Assembly: GCF_046250185.1 (NCBI RefSeq)
Contig: NZ_CP176469.1
Strand: one strand, 5' to 3'
Length of the DNA stretch: 64,000 nucleotides
DNA from: Litorimonas sp046250185
GTDB taxonomy: Bacteria > Pseudomonadota > Alphaproteobacteria > Caulobacterales > Maricaulaceae
Below, in pieces: positions 44,223 to 54,024 of the stretch. Within the stretch, counting starts at the first letter, position 1. Each line of letters opens with the position of its first letter. The notes under the pieces were generated by a model that was not told the DNA's origin, did no database searches, and saw nothing but the letters and a program-made list of their open reading frames with translations. Position numbers and translations under genes: made by a program.

Positions 44223-44279
44223 CCTACACAAGCTATCTGGCGCACCACATGCCAAACGACGTTTAACCAGGACAAGATT

Positions 44280-44762
44280 ATGCGCGGCGATAAAAAAGTT
44301 ATTCAATATCTCAATGAAGCTCTGAAGGCTGAGCTGACAGCGATCAACCAGTATTTCCTCCATTCGCGCATGCTCGCCGATTGGGGCGTGTCGAAACTGG
44401 CCAAGAAAGAATACGAAGAATCAATCGAGGAAATGCAGCACGCAGATAAGATCATCGAACGTATTCTCTTTCTCGGTGGTCTGCCCAACCTCCAAGACCT
44501 CGGCAAACTCTATATCGGCGAAACGGTACAAGAGATTTTAGAATGTGATATGAAACTCGAAGATATTGCGCTTCCGATCTATCGCGATGCTGTGGAATAT
44601 TGCGAGAAAGTCCGAGATTACGGCACGCGCGATATTCTGCAATCGATCCTGATCGATGAAGAAGATCACGTGGATTATCTGGAAACCCAATTTGATTTGA
44701 TCAAACAAGTTGGCATCCAAAACTATATCCAGCTGCAAACGGCCCCTGTTACAGAAGAATAA
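44280..44762 (+). CDS. bfr: Bacterioferritin
   Basis: A 160-residue haem-containing ferritin. Ferroxidase ligands E18, E51, H54, E94, E127 and H130 are all present, and M52 in EEMQHAD is the haem ligand, so it is the haem-binding type. LFLGGLPNLQDLGKLYIGET is a Bfr signature. It stores iron as ferric mineral, working with Bfd encoded just upstream. Confidence 0.96.
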   Translation: MRGDKKVIQYLNEALKAELTAINQYFLHSRMLADWGVSKLAKKEYEESIEEMQHADKIIERILFLGGLPNLQDLGKLYIGETVQEILECDMKLEDIALPIYRDAVEYCEKVRDYGTRDILQSILIDEEDHVDYLETQFDLIKQVGIQNYIQLQTAPVTEE

Positions 44763-44834
44763 GCCGCCTCTATTAGGCTGAAACTTTTACAGCTATCTGC
44801 GCGTATTATAGGTAGACTTTAGAAGGAGACATCT

Positions 44835-46004
44835 GTGCCAAATTATTTGACATCCATTCGCCGAGCCGCTTGCGCAGCAGCCATTATCGCGGTGAGCGCC
44901 GCCGCGCCGAGTTTCGCGCAAAGCAGCGAGACAATCAAAGGCTCCGACGGTGTGGCACTCAACGCACAGACTTTGGCGGAATTCGAGAGCCCTTGGGCGA
45001 TGGCATTTTTGCCAGACGGGCGGGCGCTGGTCACAGAGAAAGACGGCGTTATCTGGCTGTTAAATTCAGACGGATCGAAAGCGGGTGAGATAGCCAATGT
45101 CCCAGAAGTCGAGGCACGCGGGCAAGGCGGGCTGGGAGATATTATTGTCCATCCAGATTTTGCGAATAATCGAACTGTATTTTTATCTTATGTCGAACGG
45201 GACGCAGAGAACAATAAATTATCGGGCGCTGCCGTCGAACGCGCAACGCTGATTATAGGGGCCAATAAAGGGCGCTTGTCAGACCGTGAAGTGATTTGGC
45301 GGCAATATCCCAAGGTGACGGGCAACGGCCATTACGGACACCGCCTCGCGATTGCGCCAGCTAATTCAGGTATGGAAGGCAAGCTCTTTATCACCTCGGG
45401 CGAACGGCAGAAATTTACGCCTGCGCAAAATATGGACATGAACTTAGGTAAGATGATCCGCATCAACCAAGACGGCTCTATCCCCAAAGATAATCCCTTT
45501 GTCGGGCAAGGCGGCGTCACTGCGGAAATATGGTCGCTCGGACATCGCAATCCCTTGGGCATAGACTTTGACGCTAAGGGTCAACTTTGGTCACATGAAA
45601 TGGGCCCGCGTCATGGCGATGAATTAAATAAAATCGTGCGATCTGAAAATTACGGCTATCCAGTCGTGTCTAATGGCGATCACTATTCGGGTAAGAAAAT
45701 CCCAGACCACGATGATTTCCCAATCTATGAAAAGCCGAAAGCCTTTTGGGTGCCAGCCATTAGCCCCGCTGGATTCGTTATCTATAACGGCGATGTTTTT
45801 AAGGACTGGAAAGGCGATGGATTTATTGGCGGGCTATCATCGCAAGCGCTCATTCGGGTCGAATTTGACGAAGATGATAAGGCCAAAGAAGCAGCACGTT
45901 ATGAATGGGGTGCGCGGGTGCGCGAAGTTGAAACTGGGCCCGATGGCGCGCTATATGTGCTAGAAGATGACGGCGGCCGATTGCTGCGTCTGACGCTAAA
46001 ATAG
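44835..46004 (+). CDS. PQQ-dependent aldose sugar dehydrogenase-like protein
   Basis: A 389-residue secreted beta-propeller with signal peptide (AACAAAIIAVSAAAPSFAQS). Family landmarks: LAEFESPWAMAFLPDGRALV, RGQGGLGDIIVHPDF, GNGHYGHRLAIAP, AEIWSLGHRNPLGIDF and HEMGPRHGDELN, which contain PQQ- and Ca-site residues and the catalytic His region of soluble aldose sugar dehydrogenases (YliI type). The start is a GTG with AAGGAG seven bases upstream. Confidence 0.9.
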   Translation: MPNYLTSIRRAACAAAIIAVSAAAPSFAQSSETIKGSDGVALNAQTLAEFESPWAMAFLPDGRALVTEKDGVIWLLNSDGSKAGEIANVPEVEARGQGGLGDIIVHPDFANNRTVFLSYVERDAENNKLSGAAVERATLIIGANKGRLSDREVIWRQYPKVTGNGHYGHRLAIAPANSGMEGKLFITSGERQKFTPAQNMDMNLGKMIRINQDGSIPKDNPFVGQGGVTAEIWSLGHRNPLGIDFDAKGQLWSHEMGPRHGDELNKIVRSENYGYPVVSNGDHYSGKKIPDHDDFPIYEKPKAFWVPAISPAGFVIYNGDVFKDWKGDGFIGGLSSQALIRVEFDEDDKAKEAARYEWGARVREVETGPDGALYVLEDDGGRLLRLTLK

Positions 46005-46008
46005 ATAT

Positions 46009-46042
46009 AAAAAAAAGCGCCTCTCATGGGGCGCTTTTTTAA
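46009..46042. terminator. Bidirectional intrinsic terminator
   Basis: AAAAAAGCGCC...GGCGCTTTTTT forms an 11-bp stem with a six-base loop, with A-run before and T-run after. It terminates the sugar dehydrogenase gene on the plus strand and ppa on the minus strand. Confidence 0.92.
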
Positions 46043-46056
46043 TTCAAGCTATACGT

Positions 46057-46584
46057 TTATTTCTTGGCAGCGGCGATGCCCTCAACGATCAATTCGCCTG
46101 CTTTTTCAGCCGACTCCCAGCCCAGCACTTTGACCCATTTGTCTTTTTCCAAATCTTTATAGTGATTGAAGAAGTGCGGAATACGGTCCTGCAGCACTTG
46201 CGGCAAATCGGTATAGCTTTTGATATTATCGTAATAGCCAGTCAATTTATTGTGCGGGACCGCAACGATTTTCTCGTCAATGCCAGCTTCGTCTTCCATC
46301 ATCAAAACGCCAACAGGCCTTGCACGGATCACGCAGCCCGGCATCAAAGCCCGCTGTCCAACAACCAGCACATCCGTTGGGTCGCCGTCATTAGATAGTG
46401 TGTGCGGAATAAATCCGTAATTACAGGGGTAACGCATTGCGGTATAGAGGAAACGGTCCACGAACATGGCGCCCGACTCTTTTTCCATCTCATACTTGAT
46501 CGGCTCACCGCCCAAGGGGACTTCGATGATGACATTCACGTCAAATGGCGGATTCTCGCCAACAATAATTTTATCAATATTCAT
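46057..46584 (-). CDS. ppa: Inorganic pyrophosphatase (soluble, family I)
   Basis: A 175-residue family I PPase with the metal-binding motif DGDPTDVLV, preceded by RYPCNYGFIPHT, and RIPHFFNHYKDLE near the C-terminus. It hydrolyses cytosolic pyrophosphate to phosphate. The window therefore has both a soluble PPase and an ion-pumping one (hppA) within about 2.5 kb. Confidence 0.95.
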   Translation of the reverse strand: MNIDKIIVGENPPFDVNVIIEVPLGGEPIKYEMEKESGAMFVDRFLYTAMRYPCNYGFIPHTLSNDGDPTDVLVVGQRALMPGCVIRARPVGVLMMEDEAGIDEKIVAVPHNKLTGYYDNIKSYTDLPQVLQDRIPHFFNHYKDLEKDKWVKVLGWESAEKAGELIVEGIAAAKK

Positions 46585-46639
46585 GGCCGCCTCTTAGCGC
46601 CGCAGAGAAAGTTTGCAAGTCAAAATCCAAGCCAGTGGG

Positions 46640-47257
46640 CTAGGTCGATGATAAAACCGCCCACAGCCCTGATATGATCATCACCAGCCCGATCAGCACA
46701 TTGAATGTGCGCGCCGCCTTGGGTCCACGTAAGAACAATTTGATACGGTCCGCGCCGTAAGCATAGGCGGCCAGACCCAGCATTTCAGTCACTGTGACTG
46801 TCAAAAACATGATCAAAATTTGTGGGGGGAGCGGGGCTGTTGCGCTGAAATAGACGGGCAGTAATAAGCCGAAATAGACCAGCGGCATGGGGGAGGAAAG
46901 TTGTAGTGCGACGCCGCGGGAATACAGTTTTCCGCGCGGCGGGGCGTCCTCTGCTGTGGCCTCGGCATCGGGCAGAGGACCGAACATGGTGGTCAAAGCA
47001 AGGTATAGAATGACAAGTAATCCGATGATTTTTAACGCAATAAACGCCCGTGGATAAATCGTCAGCAGCGCCATAGCGCCTGATGCCGCCAGAGCTAGCC
47101 AGACCACATTCGCGCTGGCAATCCCTAGGGCGGCCAACATGGCGGGCCGAAAGCCGTAGCGAAAGGCGCTGGCTAAAACGAGCATCACGGCGGGGCCAGG
47201 CGTTAACCCTCCTGCCATGAACAAAGCCACGAGCTTTAACCAAGTATCAAATTCCAT
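46640..47257 (-). CDS. LysE-family amino-acid exporter-like protein
   Basis: A 205-residue membrane protein with the LysE/RhtB N-terminus (LVALFMAGGLTPGPAVMLVL, where TPGP is diagnostic) and six likely TM helices. It should export amino acids or related small molecules. I chose the ATG at 47257 (MEFDTWLKL); a start at 47290 adds a non-family extension. Confidence 0.85.
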   Translation of the reverse strand: MEFDTWLKLVALFMAGGLTPGPAVMLVLASAFRYGFRPAMLAALGIASANVVWLALAASGAMALLTIYPRAFIALKIIGLLVILYLALTTMFGPLPDAEATAEDAPPRGKLYSRGVALQLSSPMPLVYFGLLLPVYFSATAPLPPQILIMFLTVTVTEMLGLAAYAYGADRIKLFLRGPKAARTFNVLIGLVMIISGLWAVLSST

Positions 47258-47398
47258 TGTTGGAGGAGCCTTTGACGTGACCAAAATCAAATGCCTCTTA
47301 GGCCGCTTTTTAAGGCTTTGTAAACCACGATCCCTAAATCGCCTCTTACGATTATCTGCTAGCTCTCTGGGAACAAATTTTAATGCAGATGGGCAGAA

Positions 47399-48025
47399 AT
47401 GGCGCAGTATTCAGACAGGCAAGGAGCAAACCCGCAATCCAAGCGGACTGGGTTGGCGTGGGTCAGCCTGACAGCTTGCGTCGTCGCGGTTATCGCGGGC
47501 GCAAATGCTCTGTCGGCGGAACCTACGCCCGTTCCTGCGGCGCAAAGACCGTCCCTTGTGGCGCAAGAAGTTTGCGTGAACACGGCTTCGCGGGCGTGCC
47601 AATGTATCCTGACACGGGCGAGGCAACACGTTGCTTTGCCAAAGGCAGAGCAATTATCCGCGCATATTCAAACCGTAGATTGGAGCGCGCTTGATATTCC
47701 TGCCAGTGCTCTGGAAGACGCCTATTTCACCGGGTCTTTAGAACCGCAATTATCAAAGCTAGCGGCGAACATAACGTCCGTGCGCGGCAAAGCTCGGGAC
47801 GCGCAGTTAGAAACTATGCGGCAGCTCCGTAGAGAGGCTGGCCGCGCCGTGGCGGGGACATGCTTGCCAGACGAATATTTCGCTGACCAACGGGCCTTCC
47901 ACAGAACAGGACTATCCAAGGGCCGCACGCAACAGATCATTGCCGATGCGCATGTTGCGGGTGAGGTCGTGAAGGTCGCCTTGCGTTCAAGCGACAGCGC
48001 GGGATTTACGGAATTGCGCCGCTAA
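47399..48025 (+). CDS. Membrane-anchored protein of unknown function
   Basis: A 208-residue ORF with one N-terminal membrane segment (GLAWVSLTACVVAVIAGANA, residues ~18-38) and a soluble domain with Cys at EVCVNTASRACQCIL and AGTCLPDEY that could form disulfides in the periplasm. It converges on the last gene of the tad operon, overlapping by 4 bp. I do not recognise a family. It may be unrelated to the pilus. Confidence 0.7.
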   Translation: MAQYSDRQGANPQSKRTGLAWVSLTACVVAVIAGANALSAEPTPVPAAQRPSLVAQEVCVNTASRACQCILTRARQHVALPKAEQLSAHIQTVDWSALDIPASALEDAYFTGSLEPQLSKLAANITSVRGKARDAQLETMRQLRREAGRAVAGTCLPDEYFADQRAFHRTGLSKGRTQQIIADAHVAGEVVKVALRSSDSAGFTELRR

Positions 48026-48888
48026 AGCTGCGCTTGGATTTGCGTATTCAGGCGGTCAATATGGCTGTTGAGGGCTTGATCATAAACAGGGCTGAGCGAC
48101 TGTGCTGTTTCAAACAAAGTCTTGGCGAGAATTAGTTCTTTTTTGCGCGCAGCGATAATGCCTGCATCCCCCAATAGCTGGCTCGCCCGGTCAGGCGCGA
48201 CCCCTGAAATCGCCTCTGCAAAATTCCCTTTTAGCATCATGGTGAGGCGGCGATTATTATCAAACCGCGCTTGACCCGGGGCTTGCAGAACGGCGCGCGT
48301 GAAATGCGTCTGTGCGGTATCCCAATCGCCTTCCATCAAGAATGACTGCCCCAAATTATTCTCTGTCAGTCCCGCCCGCTGCCCTGCCAGACCCGCCATG
48401 GCATAAGCCTGTCGCGCCTGTGCGCCGCGACCGTCCGCATCTAAAACATGGCCCAGCGCGTTCCACACGCGACTATCATCTGCCGCTGTTTCGAGACGCA
48501 AGCGTAAGGCCGCTTCGGGGTGGGCCGTCGTGCCTTGCATGACAGCACACAAAACTTGGCCCGTGCGAGCAGCGTCAGATTTCAGCGTCTTGAACAGGCT
48601 GTCGGCCAATGCGATTTGTCCCGTCGCTAGGGCAGAATTCGCGTAGCCTAAAGTTGCCCGCTCTTGTCCGCGGTCATGGAAGTAGACGAAACGGTAGCTC
48701 TCTAGCGCCGCTGCATACTCGCCCGCGGCATAGGCGGCGTCAGCTTGCATGATCTGAGTCAGCACATCAAACACATCGGTCGAGCTTTGCTCAAAAGCCC
48801 GAACCTCAATCTCTGGCTCGCTGGCTTTGGCGGGTTGCACGCTCATCAGAATGATCGGCAATAATATGATAGGAAAATAAAACCGCAT
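48022..48888 (-). CDS. tadD: TPR protein at the end of the tad operon (TadD-like)
   Basis: A 288-residue exported protein with a signal peptide (FYFPIILLPIILMSVQPAKA) and TPR-like helical pairs (AYAAGEYAAALESYRFVYFH, GLTENNLGQSFLMEGDWDTA, AQTHFTRAVLQAPG). TadD is a TPR lipoprotein that aids secretin assembly; here there is no clear lipobox Cys. It follows tadC by 2 bp. Confidence 0.8.
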   Translation of the reverse strand: MRFYFPIILLPIILMSVQPAKASEPEIEVRAFEQSSTDVFDVLTQIMQADAAYAAGEYAAALESYRFVYFHDRGQERATLGYANSALATGQIALADSLFKTLKSDAARTGQVLCAVMQGTTAHPEAALRLRLETAADDSRVWNALGHVLDADGRGAQARQAYAMAGLAGQRAGLTENNLGQSFLMEGDWDTAQTHFTRAVLQAPGQARFDNNRRLTMMLKGNFAEAISGVAPDRASQLLGDAGIIAARKKELILAKTLFETAQSLSPVYDQALNSHIDRLNTQIQAQL

Positions 48889-48890
48889 GA

Positions 48891-49829
48891 TTAAATGCCC
48901 AACCCATCCATAATCCGAAGCGCTGCTGGCATGAGGAGCATGACCATGATGGTCGGGAAGATAAATAAGATCAGCGGCACCGTCAGTTTAGCCGATAGTG
49001 CCATCGCTTTTTCTTCCGCCCGCATCATGCGTTTATGGCGCATGTCTTCCGAAAAAGTCCGCAGAGCCTTGCCGATGGAGCTTCCCATTTCTTCGGATTG
49101 TTTAATCATCACGGCAAGGGCTTTGGCTTCGTCCAAATTAATGCGCGTCGCAAAATTCTGCATGGCTTGATTGCGATCACGCCCCGCCCGAAGCTCAAGA
49201 TTCATAATCTCAAGATTGACTTTTAGCGCAGGATAGCGCCCACCCAATTCGTGGCTCACGCGGACCAATGCTGCGTCCAAACCCAGGCCTGCTTCGATAC
49301 AGGCGACCATTAAATCCATCATATCAGGGAAGCCCCGACGGCAAGCATCCGTCCGCTTGCTGGTCTTCCATTGGATAAACCAACTCGGCCCCAGCAGACC
49401 GAGGAGTAGAACAAGCACAGATAAAAACCCCGTCCCGAGCGCACCAAGTTTGGCAGTCAAAGCGCCCCAAAACATCAGGAGCAAAAAGATAGGCCCGAAG
49501 AGGCTAATCATCCTCGCGGCAAGAAACGACTTCACCGCGTTTTCGTCATAATAGCCAGCTTGTGCCAGCGTGAAGCGCAAGCGCGTAATTTCTTTGGCAT
49601 CGGGTAGTGTTAGATGGCTCCCCAACTGCGTGAGCAAGTTCTTCTTGGCGAGTTTTTTCGCGCCAACTCCGACATCGTCATCAAAATTCAGTGCAGCCCC
49701 GCCCGCAAGGCGGCGTTCGATCTGGCGGCCTTGGGACAAGGCACCGCGAATGGCGACAACCATCAAAGCCATCGAAATAAAAAGAAAGCTTACAGAGACA
49801 ATAATTGTCAGAGCGTTTGAAAAATGCAT
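48891..49829 (-). CDS. tadC: Tad pilus inner-membrane protein TadC (T2SSF family)
   Basis: A 312-residue T2SSF-domain protein: ARMISLFGPIFLLLMFWGAL membrane helices, then CRRGFPDMMDLMVACIEAGLGLDAALVRVS and MIKQSEEMGSSIGKALRTFS, and a terminal TM pair. With TadB it forms the platform on which the CpaF ATPase works. It begins 15 bp after tadB. Confidence 0.92.
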   Translation of the reverse strand: MHFSNALTIIVSVSFLFISMALMVVAIRGALSQGRQIERRLAGGAALNFDDDVGVGAKKLAKKNLLTQLGSHLTLPDAKEITRLRFTLAQAGYYDENAVKSFLAARMISLFGPIFLLLMFWGALTAKLGALGTGFLSVLVLLLGLLGPSWFIQWKTSKRTDACRRGFPDMMDLMVACIEAGLGLDAALVRVSHELGGRYPALKVNLEIMNLELRAGRDRNQAMQNFATRINLDEAKALAVMIKQSEEMGSSIGKALRTFSEDMRHKRMMRAEEKAMALSAKLTVPLILFIFPTIMVMLLMPAALRIMDGLGI

Positions 49830-49844
49830 CGCAATCGCCCCGTA

Positions 49845-50807
49845 TTAAATCTTGAAGTTAATCATTTTACGCATGACGAGATTGCCAATACCCATCCAAA
49901 CCACAACGCCCCACAGCGTATATTTCACAACAGGTCTATCCGCGACTTCGCCGTAAAATTCTGGGCTCAAAACCTGGATTAGAACGAAAAGTGCGATGGG
50001 CGCGAAGTTTAGAATAATCGCAGACATGCGGCCTTCGGCGGAGGCGGCTTTGACCTTTAAGCGCATTTTTTGCCGCGCGCGAATTGTGTCGGCATTGGAG
50101 CGCAGCAGTTCGGCCAGATTGCCGCCCGTGCGTTCTTGCAATCTGATCATGGCAGAAAACAATTCAAAATCTTCATGGCCAACACGGTCTGAGAGGCGCT
50201 GCACGGCGGCGCTGATGGTGGAGCCGAAGGACACTTCATCCGACGCAATCCCAAATTCACTGCCGATAGGATCGGGCATTTCGCGCGCGACTAAGGCCAT
50301 AGAGACCGGCACAGGATGCCCGGCTGCGAGAGAGCGAATAATAACATCCAGCGCTTCGGGCAGTTGCCCAACGGCCTTATTCCGCCGACGTTTAACAAGA
50401 AACCGCAAGATAAAAATGGGCGCAACCAATCCTAAACCTGCCCCGACCAAAGCCCATATCAGCCCGCCCTTCACCAGAAATAATGTCAGCGCGAGTGAGA
50501 TAGAAAAGCCGACAAGCGCAACATAAATACCGTAAGCCCCGAGGGGTAAGCCTGACTGCAAGACTAATTGTCCTAGCCAGTCGTTCAAGCTGCGGAAATT
50601 CATACCATCAGACGTTAGACCGCGCGACTTTCGCATTTGCGCAACGATGTTTGCCTGACTGTCTCCGCCCTGCATACGCCGTAGGCGATCATTGGCAAGT
50701 TTAATTCGGGTCGTTGCCTGACGCCCTGCGCCAATCGTGGTCTGCACAGCCAAAAATCCCGCCGCAAAGACGAGCAAATAGATCACCATGTTTTGGCTAA
50801 TTTCCAC
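49845..50807 (-). CDS. tadB: Tad pilus inner-membrane protein TadB (T2SSF family)
   Basis: A 320-residue T2SSF protein with N-terminal TM helices and the conserved cytoplasmic domain (QLPEALDVIIRSLAAGHPVP; MIRLQERTGGNLAELLRSNA). The start is a GTG that shares one base with the cpaF stop (TAGTG), giving tight coupling. Confidence 0.92.
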   Translation of the reverse strand: MEISQNMVIYLLVFAAGFLAVQTTIGAGRQATTRIKLANDRLRRMQGGDSQANIVAQMRKSRGLTSDGMNFRSLNDWLGQLVLQSGLPLGAYGIYVALVGFSISLALTLFLVKGGLIWALVGAGLGLVAPIFILRFLVKRRRNKAVGQLPEALDVIIRSLAAGHPVPVSMALVAREMPDPIGSEFGIASDEVSFGSTISAAVQRLSDRVGHEDFELFSAMIRLQERTGGNLAELLRSNADTIRARQKMRLKVKAASAEGRMSAIILNFAPIALFVLIQVLSPEFYGEVADRPVVKYTLWGVVVWMGIGNLVMRKMINFKI

Positions 50808-52309
50808 TAGCCAACTCGCTCTTTAATTGTCTGATCGGATTGCGGGCCAACGGGCAAAACAGCGGGTTCAAAAATGCCTTCTGGCAGCGGAATATCGCGC
50901 GTTGTAATTTCTTCTAAGCAGCGCGGACGAATGCCCGTTGCGCGAAACTCACCGATGACTTCATGCTTTGGACCTGTGCCTGTGCGTGTGTAATTAAATA
51001 TTTCTTGCATCTGAATGACCGCGCCTTCCATGCCTGTCACTTCGGCAACAGAGGTAATTTTACGCTGCCCGTCCGAGAGGCGCACAGCCTGCACGATCAA
51101 GCCAATCGCAGAGGCGATCTGTCCCGCGACCGCTTCGGGCGTGATTTTCATATCGCCCATCGCCACCATTTGTTCGAGCCGGGTAATCGCGTCGCGCGGG
51201 GTGTTGGCGTGCAAGGTTGCCATAGAGCCTTCATGGCCCGTATTCATGGCTTGGAGCATATCAAACGCTTCTTCGCCGCGGACCTCGCCCAAAATGACGC
51301 GGTCAGGCCGCATCCGAAGCGCGTTCTTCACGAGCCCCCGCTGACGAATTTCACCCTTGCCTTCAATATTCGGCGGACGGGTTTCCATACGGGCGACGTG
51401 AGGTTGTTGCAGCTGCAATTCCGCTGCATCTTCAATGGTAATTAAGCGTTCTTTTTCCGAAATCGATTGCGACAAAGCATTGAGCAGTGTGGTCTTACCA
51501 GAGCCTGTACCGCCCGAGATCAAGATCGTCACACGGGCTTTACAGGCCGCCCAAAGGAACTGCGCGACCACGTCTGGCACAGCGCCGAATTCGACAAGCT
51601 TGTCCAGTGTAAACGGTTTTTTGGAAAACTTCCGAATAGAAACAAGCGGCCCGTCAACGGCAATCGGGGCAATGGCGACGTTGACACGCGACCCGTCGAG
51701 TAAGCGCGCATCGCACAAAGGCTGGCTTTCATCCACACGGCGTCCGACCTGGGCGACGATACGGTTGACGATACGCAACAAATGCTCTTCGCTGGCAAAG
51801 CGCACGGCGGTGACTTCTAATTCGCCGCGCCGTTCGACATAGACTTGTTCATGGGTGTTGATCAGAATATCGGAGACGGTGTCGTCTTGCAACAAAGGTT
51901 CCAGTGGCCCTAAGCCTGTCATTTCGTCATAGATACCGTCGGACAGCGTCTTTAATTCCGCCGCGTTCATCTTCAGCTTTTCTTCCCGCGCCAGTTCTTT
52001 GACGATGTCAAAAACGCGAGCTTTCAAAGCAGAAGTGTCAAGTCCGTCGAGGGCCGTTAGGTCAATCTCGTCGATTAAGCGACCATGAAGTTTAATCTTT
52101 GTGTCGAGAAATAATTCAGTTTCGGATTTCGCAGCAGGCTTCGTTGGTTTGGCAGGCTCAATTTTGACGGCTTCAGAAGGCGTTTCGACAATATCGATCA
52201 GGCTTTCTGGCCCCAAGGCGGGCAGGGCCTTAGACGTACCTTTCGGCGCAGTTTTTACCGCCCCATTTCCGCTCTCAAGTTCGCCCAATAAATGTGTAAA
52301 TCGTCCCAT
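50807..52309 (-). CDS. cpaF: Tad pilus assembly ATPase CpaF/TadA
   Basis: A 500-residue secretion-superfamily ATPase. Walker A is ILISGGTGSGKTTLLNALSQ, the Asp box is near RLITIEDAAELQLQQPHVAR, Walker B is DRVILGEVRGEEAFDMLQAM and the His box is GHEGSMATLHANTPRDAITR. It powers both extension and retraction of Tad pili. A 58-bp gap with a small hairpin (52333-52354) separates it from cpaE. Confidence 0.95.
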   Translation of the reverse strand: MGRFTHLLGELESGNGAVKTAPKGTSKALPALGPESLIDIVETPSEAVKIEPAKPTKPAAKSETELFLDTKIKLHGRLIDEIDLTALDGLDTSALKARVFDIVKELAREEKLKMNAAELKTLSDGIYDEMTGLGPLEPLLQDDTVSDILINTHEQVYVERRGELEVTAVRFASEEHLLRIVNRIVAQVGRRVDESQPLCDARLLDGSRVNVAIAPIAVDGPLVSIRKFSKKPFTLDKLVEFGAVPDVVAQFLWAACKARVTILISGGTGSGKTTLLNALSQSISEKERLITIEDAAELQLQQPHVARMETRPPNIEGKGEIRQRGLVKNALRMRPDRVILGEVRGEEAFDMLQAMNTGHEGSMATLHANTPRDAITRLEQMVAMGDMKITPEAVAGQIASAIGLIVQAVRLSDGQRKITSVAEVTGMEGAVIQMQEIFNYTRTGTGPKHEVIGEFRATGIRPRCLEEITTRDIPLPEGIFEPAVLPVGPQSDQTIKERVG

Positions 52310-52332
52310 AGAGAAGGACTAGCAAAGCGGCT

Positions 52333-52354
52333 CTAAAATCAGGTTAGATTTTAG
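52333..52354 (-). other. Hairpin in the cpaE-cpaF spacer
   Basis: CTAAAATC (52333-52340) and GATTTTAG (52347-52354) form a perfect 8-bp stem with a six-base loop in the only sizeable gap inside the tad operon. It may slow or process the transcript between cpaE and cpaF. Confidence 0.5.
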
Positions 52355-52367
52355 GATTAACAGACTC

Positions 52368-53411
52368 TTATGCAGCGATAGAGCCTGAATTTTCAACGTC
52401 ATTATTTGCGTGCAGCGCGACAAGTTTTTCAACCAATTTCCGCGCGTCCTTGGCGTAGCGACTATCTTTACGGACAGCGCCCACGGGCTCGCCACAATTA
52501 ATGGCTTCACGCGCCGTGTCTGCGTCTTGGCAGATCGTCGCCCAAATATTTCGTTCCAGCGCGGCTTCGGCATCGGACAGACGCAAAGCATTTCGGAAAG
52601 ACCGACGCTCATATTTAGAGATAACGGGCTCAATCGTCGTGCGGTCACCCAAGACCGATTGAGCGTGTTGGATATGCGTGCGCGTCAGATGCAGTGACGG
52701 GATCGTCAGCTCTGACACTAGACCCACAAAATCTGACCCGCCCATCACGGCCAACGACCACGGAAGTTCTTGACGTGGCATATCAACGATAACGTATTTA
52801 TAAAGCTTCGACGCTGCATCTAAAATAGCCATGACCGCATGCGGGTTCACTTTCTGCATAGCCCCTGGAATATTGGGTGTCGCCAAGAGGCTGATGCCAG
52901 AGACATGGGTGCTGACAAGGGCCGAAGTAAACGCCGTATCAATTCGTCCAGAATTTTGAGTGAGGTCGTCAAGGCTCAGGCTAGGCATCAGGTCCAGATG
53001 ATGCGCACACGTGCCGTTCTCGAAATTCAAATCAATGAGGCAGACTTCGGGGTCTTGTGGGTGGCGGCCCAGACCTCTGTTTGCCTTACACTGCATCGCC
53101 AAGTCATAGGCAATTTGCGTGCAGAGCGTGGTCGTCCCTACACCGCCACTCGATCCGACAAATGTATAAATACGCGCTTCCTGCGGGGAAACAGGCGGGG
53201 CTTTGTCGGGAGTGGCGGTGACGTGGGATGTTCGGGAATGATCGTCTGTGTCGTCATGGGTGACAGGCGCTTCGGCAACGTCTTCTGGCATATCTGGAAT
53301 CATCAGATCCAAATCCGTTTCAGATGCGGCGCGCGTTTCGACTAATTGTATTAATTCTGTCGGCGAGTTTTTATCGCGGTCGCTTTTGCGACGATTAAAA
53401 AGTTTACCCAC
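52368..53411 (-). CDS. cpaE: Pilus assembly protein CpaE/TadZ
   Basis: A 347-residue MinD/ParA-like ATPase with a deviant Walker A, GSSGGVGTTTLCTQIA, that lacks the usual Lys as is typical of CpaE. VCLIDLNFENGTCAHHLDL is the switch region. CpaE places the pilus machine at the pole. The first ~85 residues are acidic and low complexity. Overlaps tadE by 8 bp. Confidence 0.9.
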   Translation of the reverse strand: MGKLFNRRKSDRDKNSPTELIQLVETRAASETDLDLMIPDMPEDVAEAPVTHDDTDDHSRTSHVTATPDKAPPVSPQEARIYTFVGSSGGVGTTTLCTQIAYDLAMQCKANRGLGRHPQDPEVCLIDLNFENGTCAHHLDLMPSLSLDDLTQNSGRIDTAFTSALVSTHVSGISLLATPNIPGAMQKVNPHAVMAILDAASKLYKYVIVDMPRQELPWSLAVMGGSDFVGLVSELTIPSLHLTRTHIQHAQSVLGDRTTIEPVISKYERRSFRNALRLSDAEAALERNIWATICQDADTAREAINCGEPVGAVRKDSRYAKDARKLVEKLVALHANNDVENSGSIAA

Positions 53412-54024
53412 TGCGTAAGTCCTCCCCCATATGGCTGGCCGACACGCTTGGTATTTTGCGAATCGAGTCAGGCAGAATTAAATCTAAAAAGACGAAATCA
53501 TATTCTAGGTCAGTGACTGTCACTGTAATTAGCGGCGCAGGATCGGCAGGAAACCCTGCGCGGCCAAGGCCAGACCCAACATAATCAATTCTGATATTCT
53601 CAGCGTCCAACCCGCCAAAGACATCGCACATGCCGCGGCGTTTGCGCGCTGTCGCAGCGCAGGTCATGTCTTGATCTGGGCCAAATACAATCGCATTGAG
53701 GGCGCGCTGATCAAAGCTGCCTGAGTCGCAGCGCTTGGTTTCGCCTGAACATTTGCGCGAGTAATATGGCATGGGATCGCCCACTTTGGTGCCGCCGCCC
53801 ATGCCTGTCATAGACCGCAAATCCGCAGCGACGGGATTGGATGTGGCGGCCAAGCGCGCGCCGTGACGCGCAGCTTGGTTAGCGCCGTTCCATTGATAGA
53901 AACCGTAGGACAGCTCTACCCCGCCGCCCATCAAAACGATCAACATAGGAATAACGAATGCGGCCTCGACCGTGACCGACCCTGTAGTGGATCGACGAAA
54001 TTTGTGCCAAAGAGTCGCCATCAT
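53404..54024 (-). CDS. tadE: TadE-like minor pilin
   Basis: A 206-residue pseudopilin with a TadE-type N-terminus: RRSTTGSVTVEAAFVIPMLI with the conserved Glu in the hydrophobic segment, then LSYGFYQWNGANQAARHGAR. A prepilin peptidase would cut before the hydrophobic stretch. The Cys-containing middle (CSGETKRCDSG, DMTCAATARKRRGMC) may hold disulfides. Overlaps tadF by 4 bp. Confidence 0.87.
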   Translation of the reverse strand: MMATLWHKFRRSTTGSVTVEAAFVIPMLIVLMGGGVELSYGFYQWNGANQAARHGARLAATSNPVAADLRSMTGMGGGTKVGDPMPYYSRKCSGETKRCDSGSFDQRALNAIVFGPDQDMTCAATARKRRGMCDVFGGLDAENIRIDYVGSGLGRAGFPADPAPLITVTVTDLEYDFVFLDLILPDSIRKIPSVSASHMGEDLRSG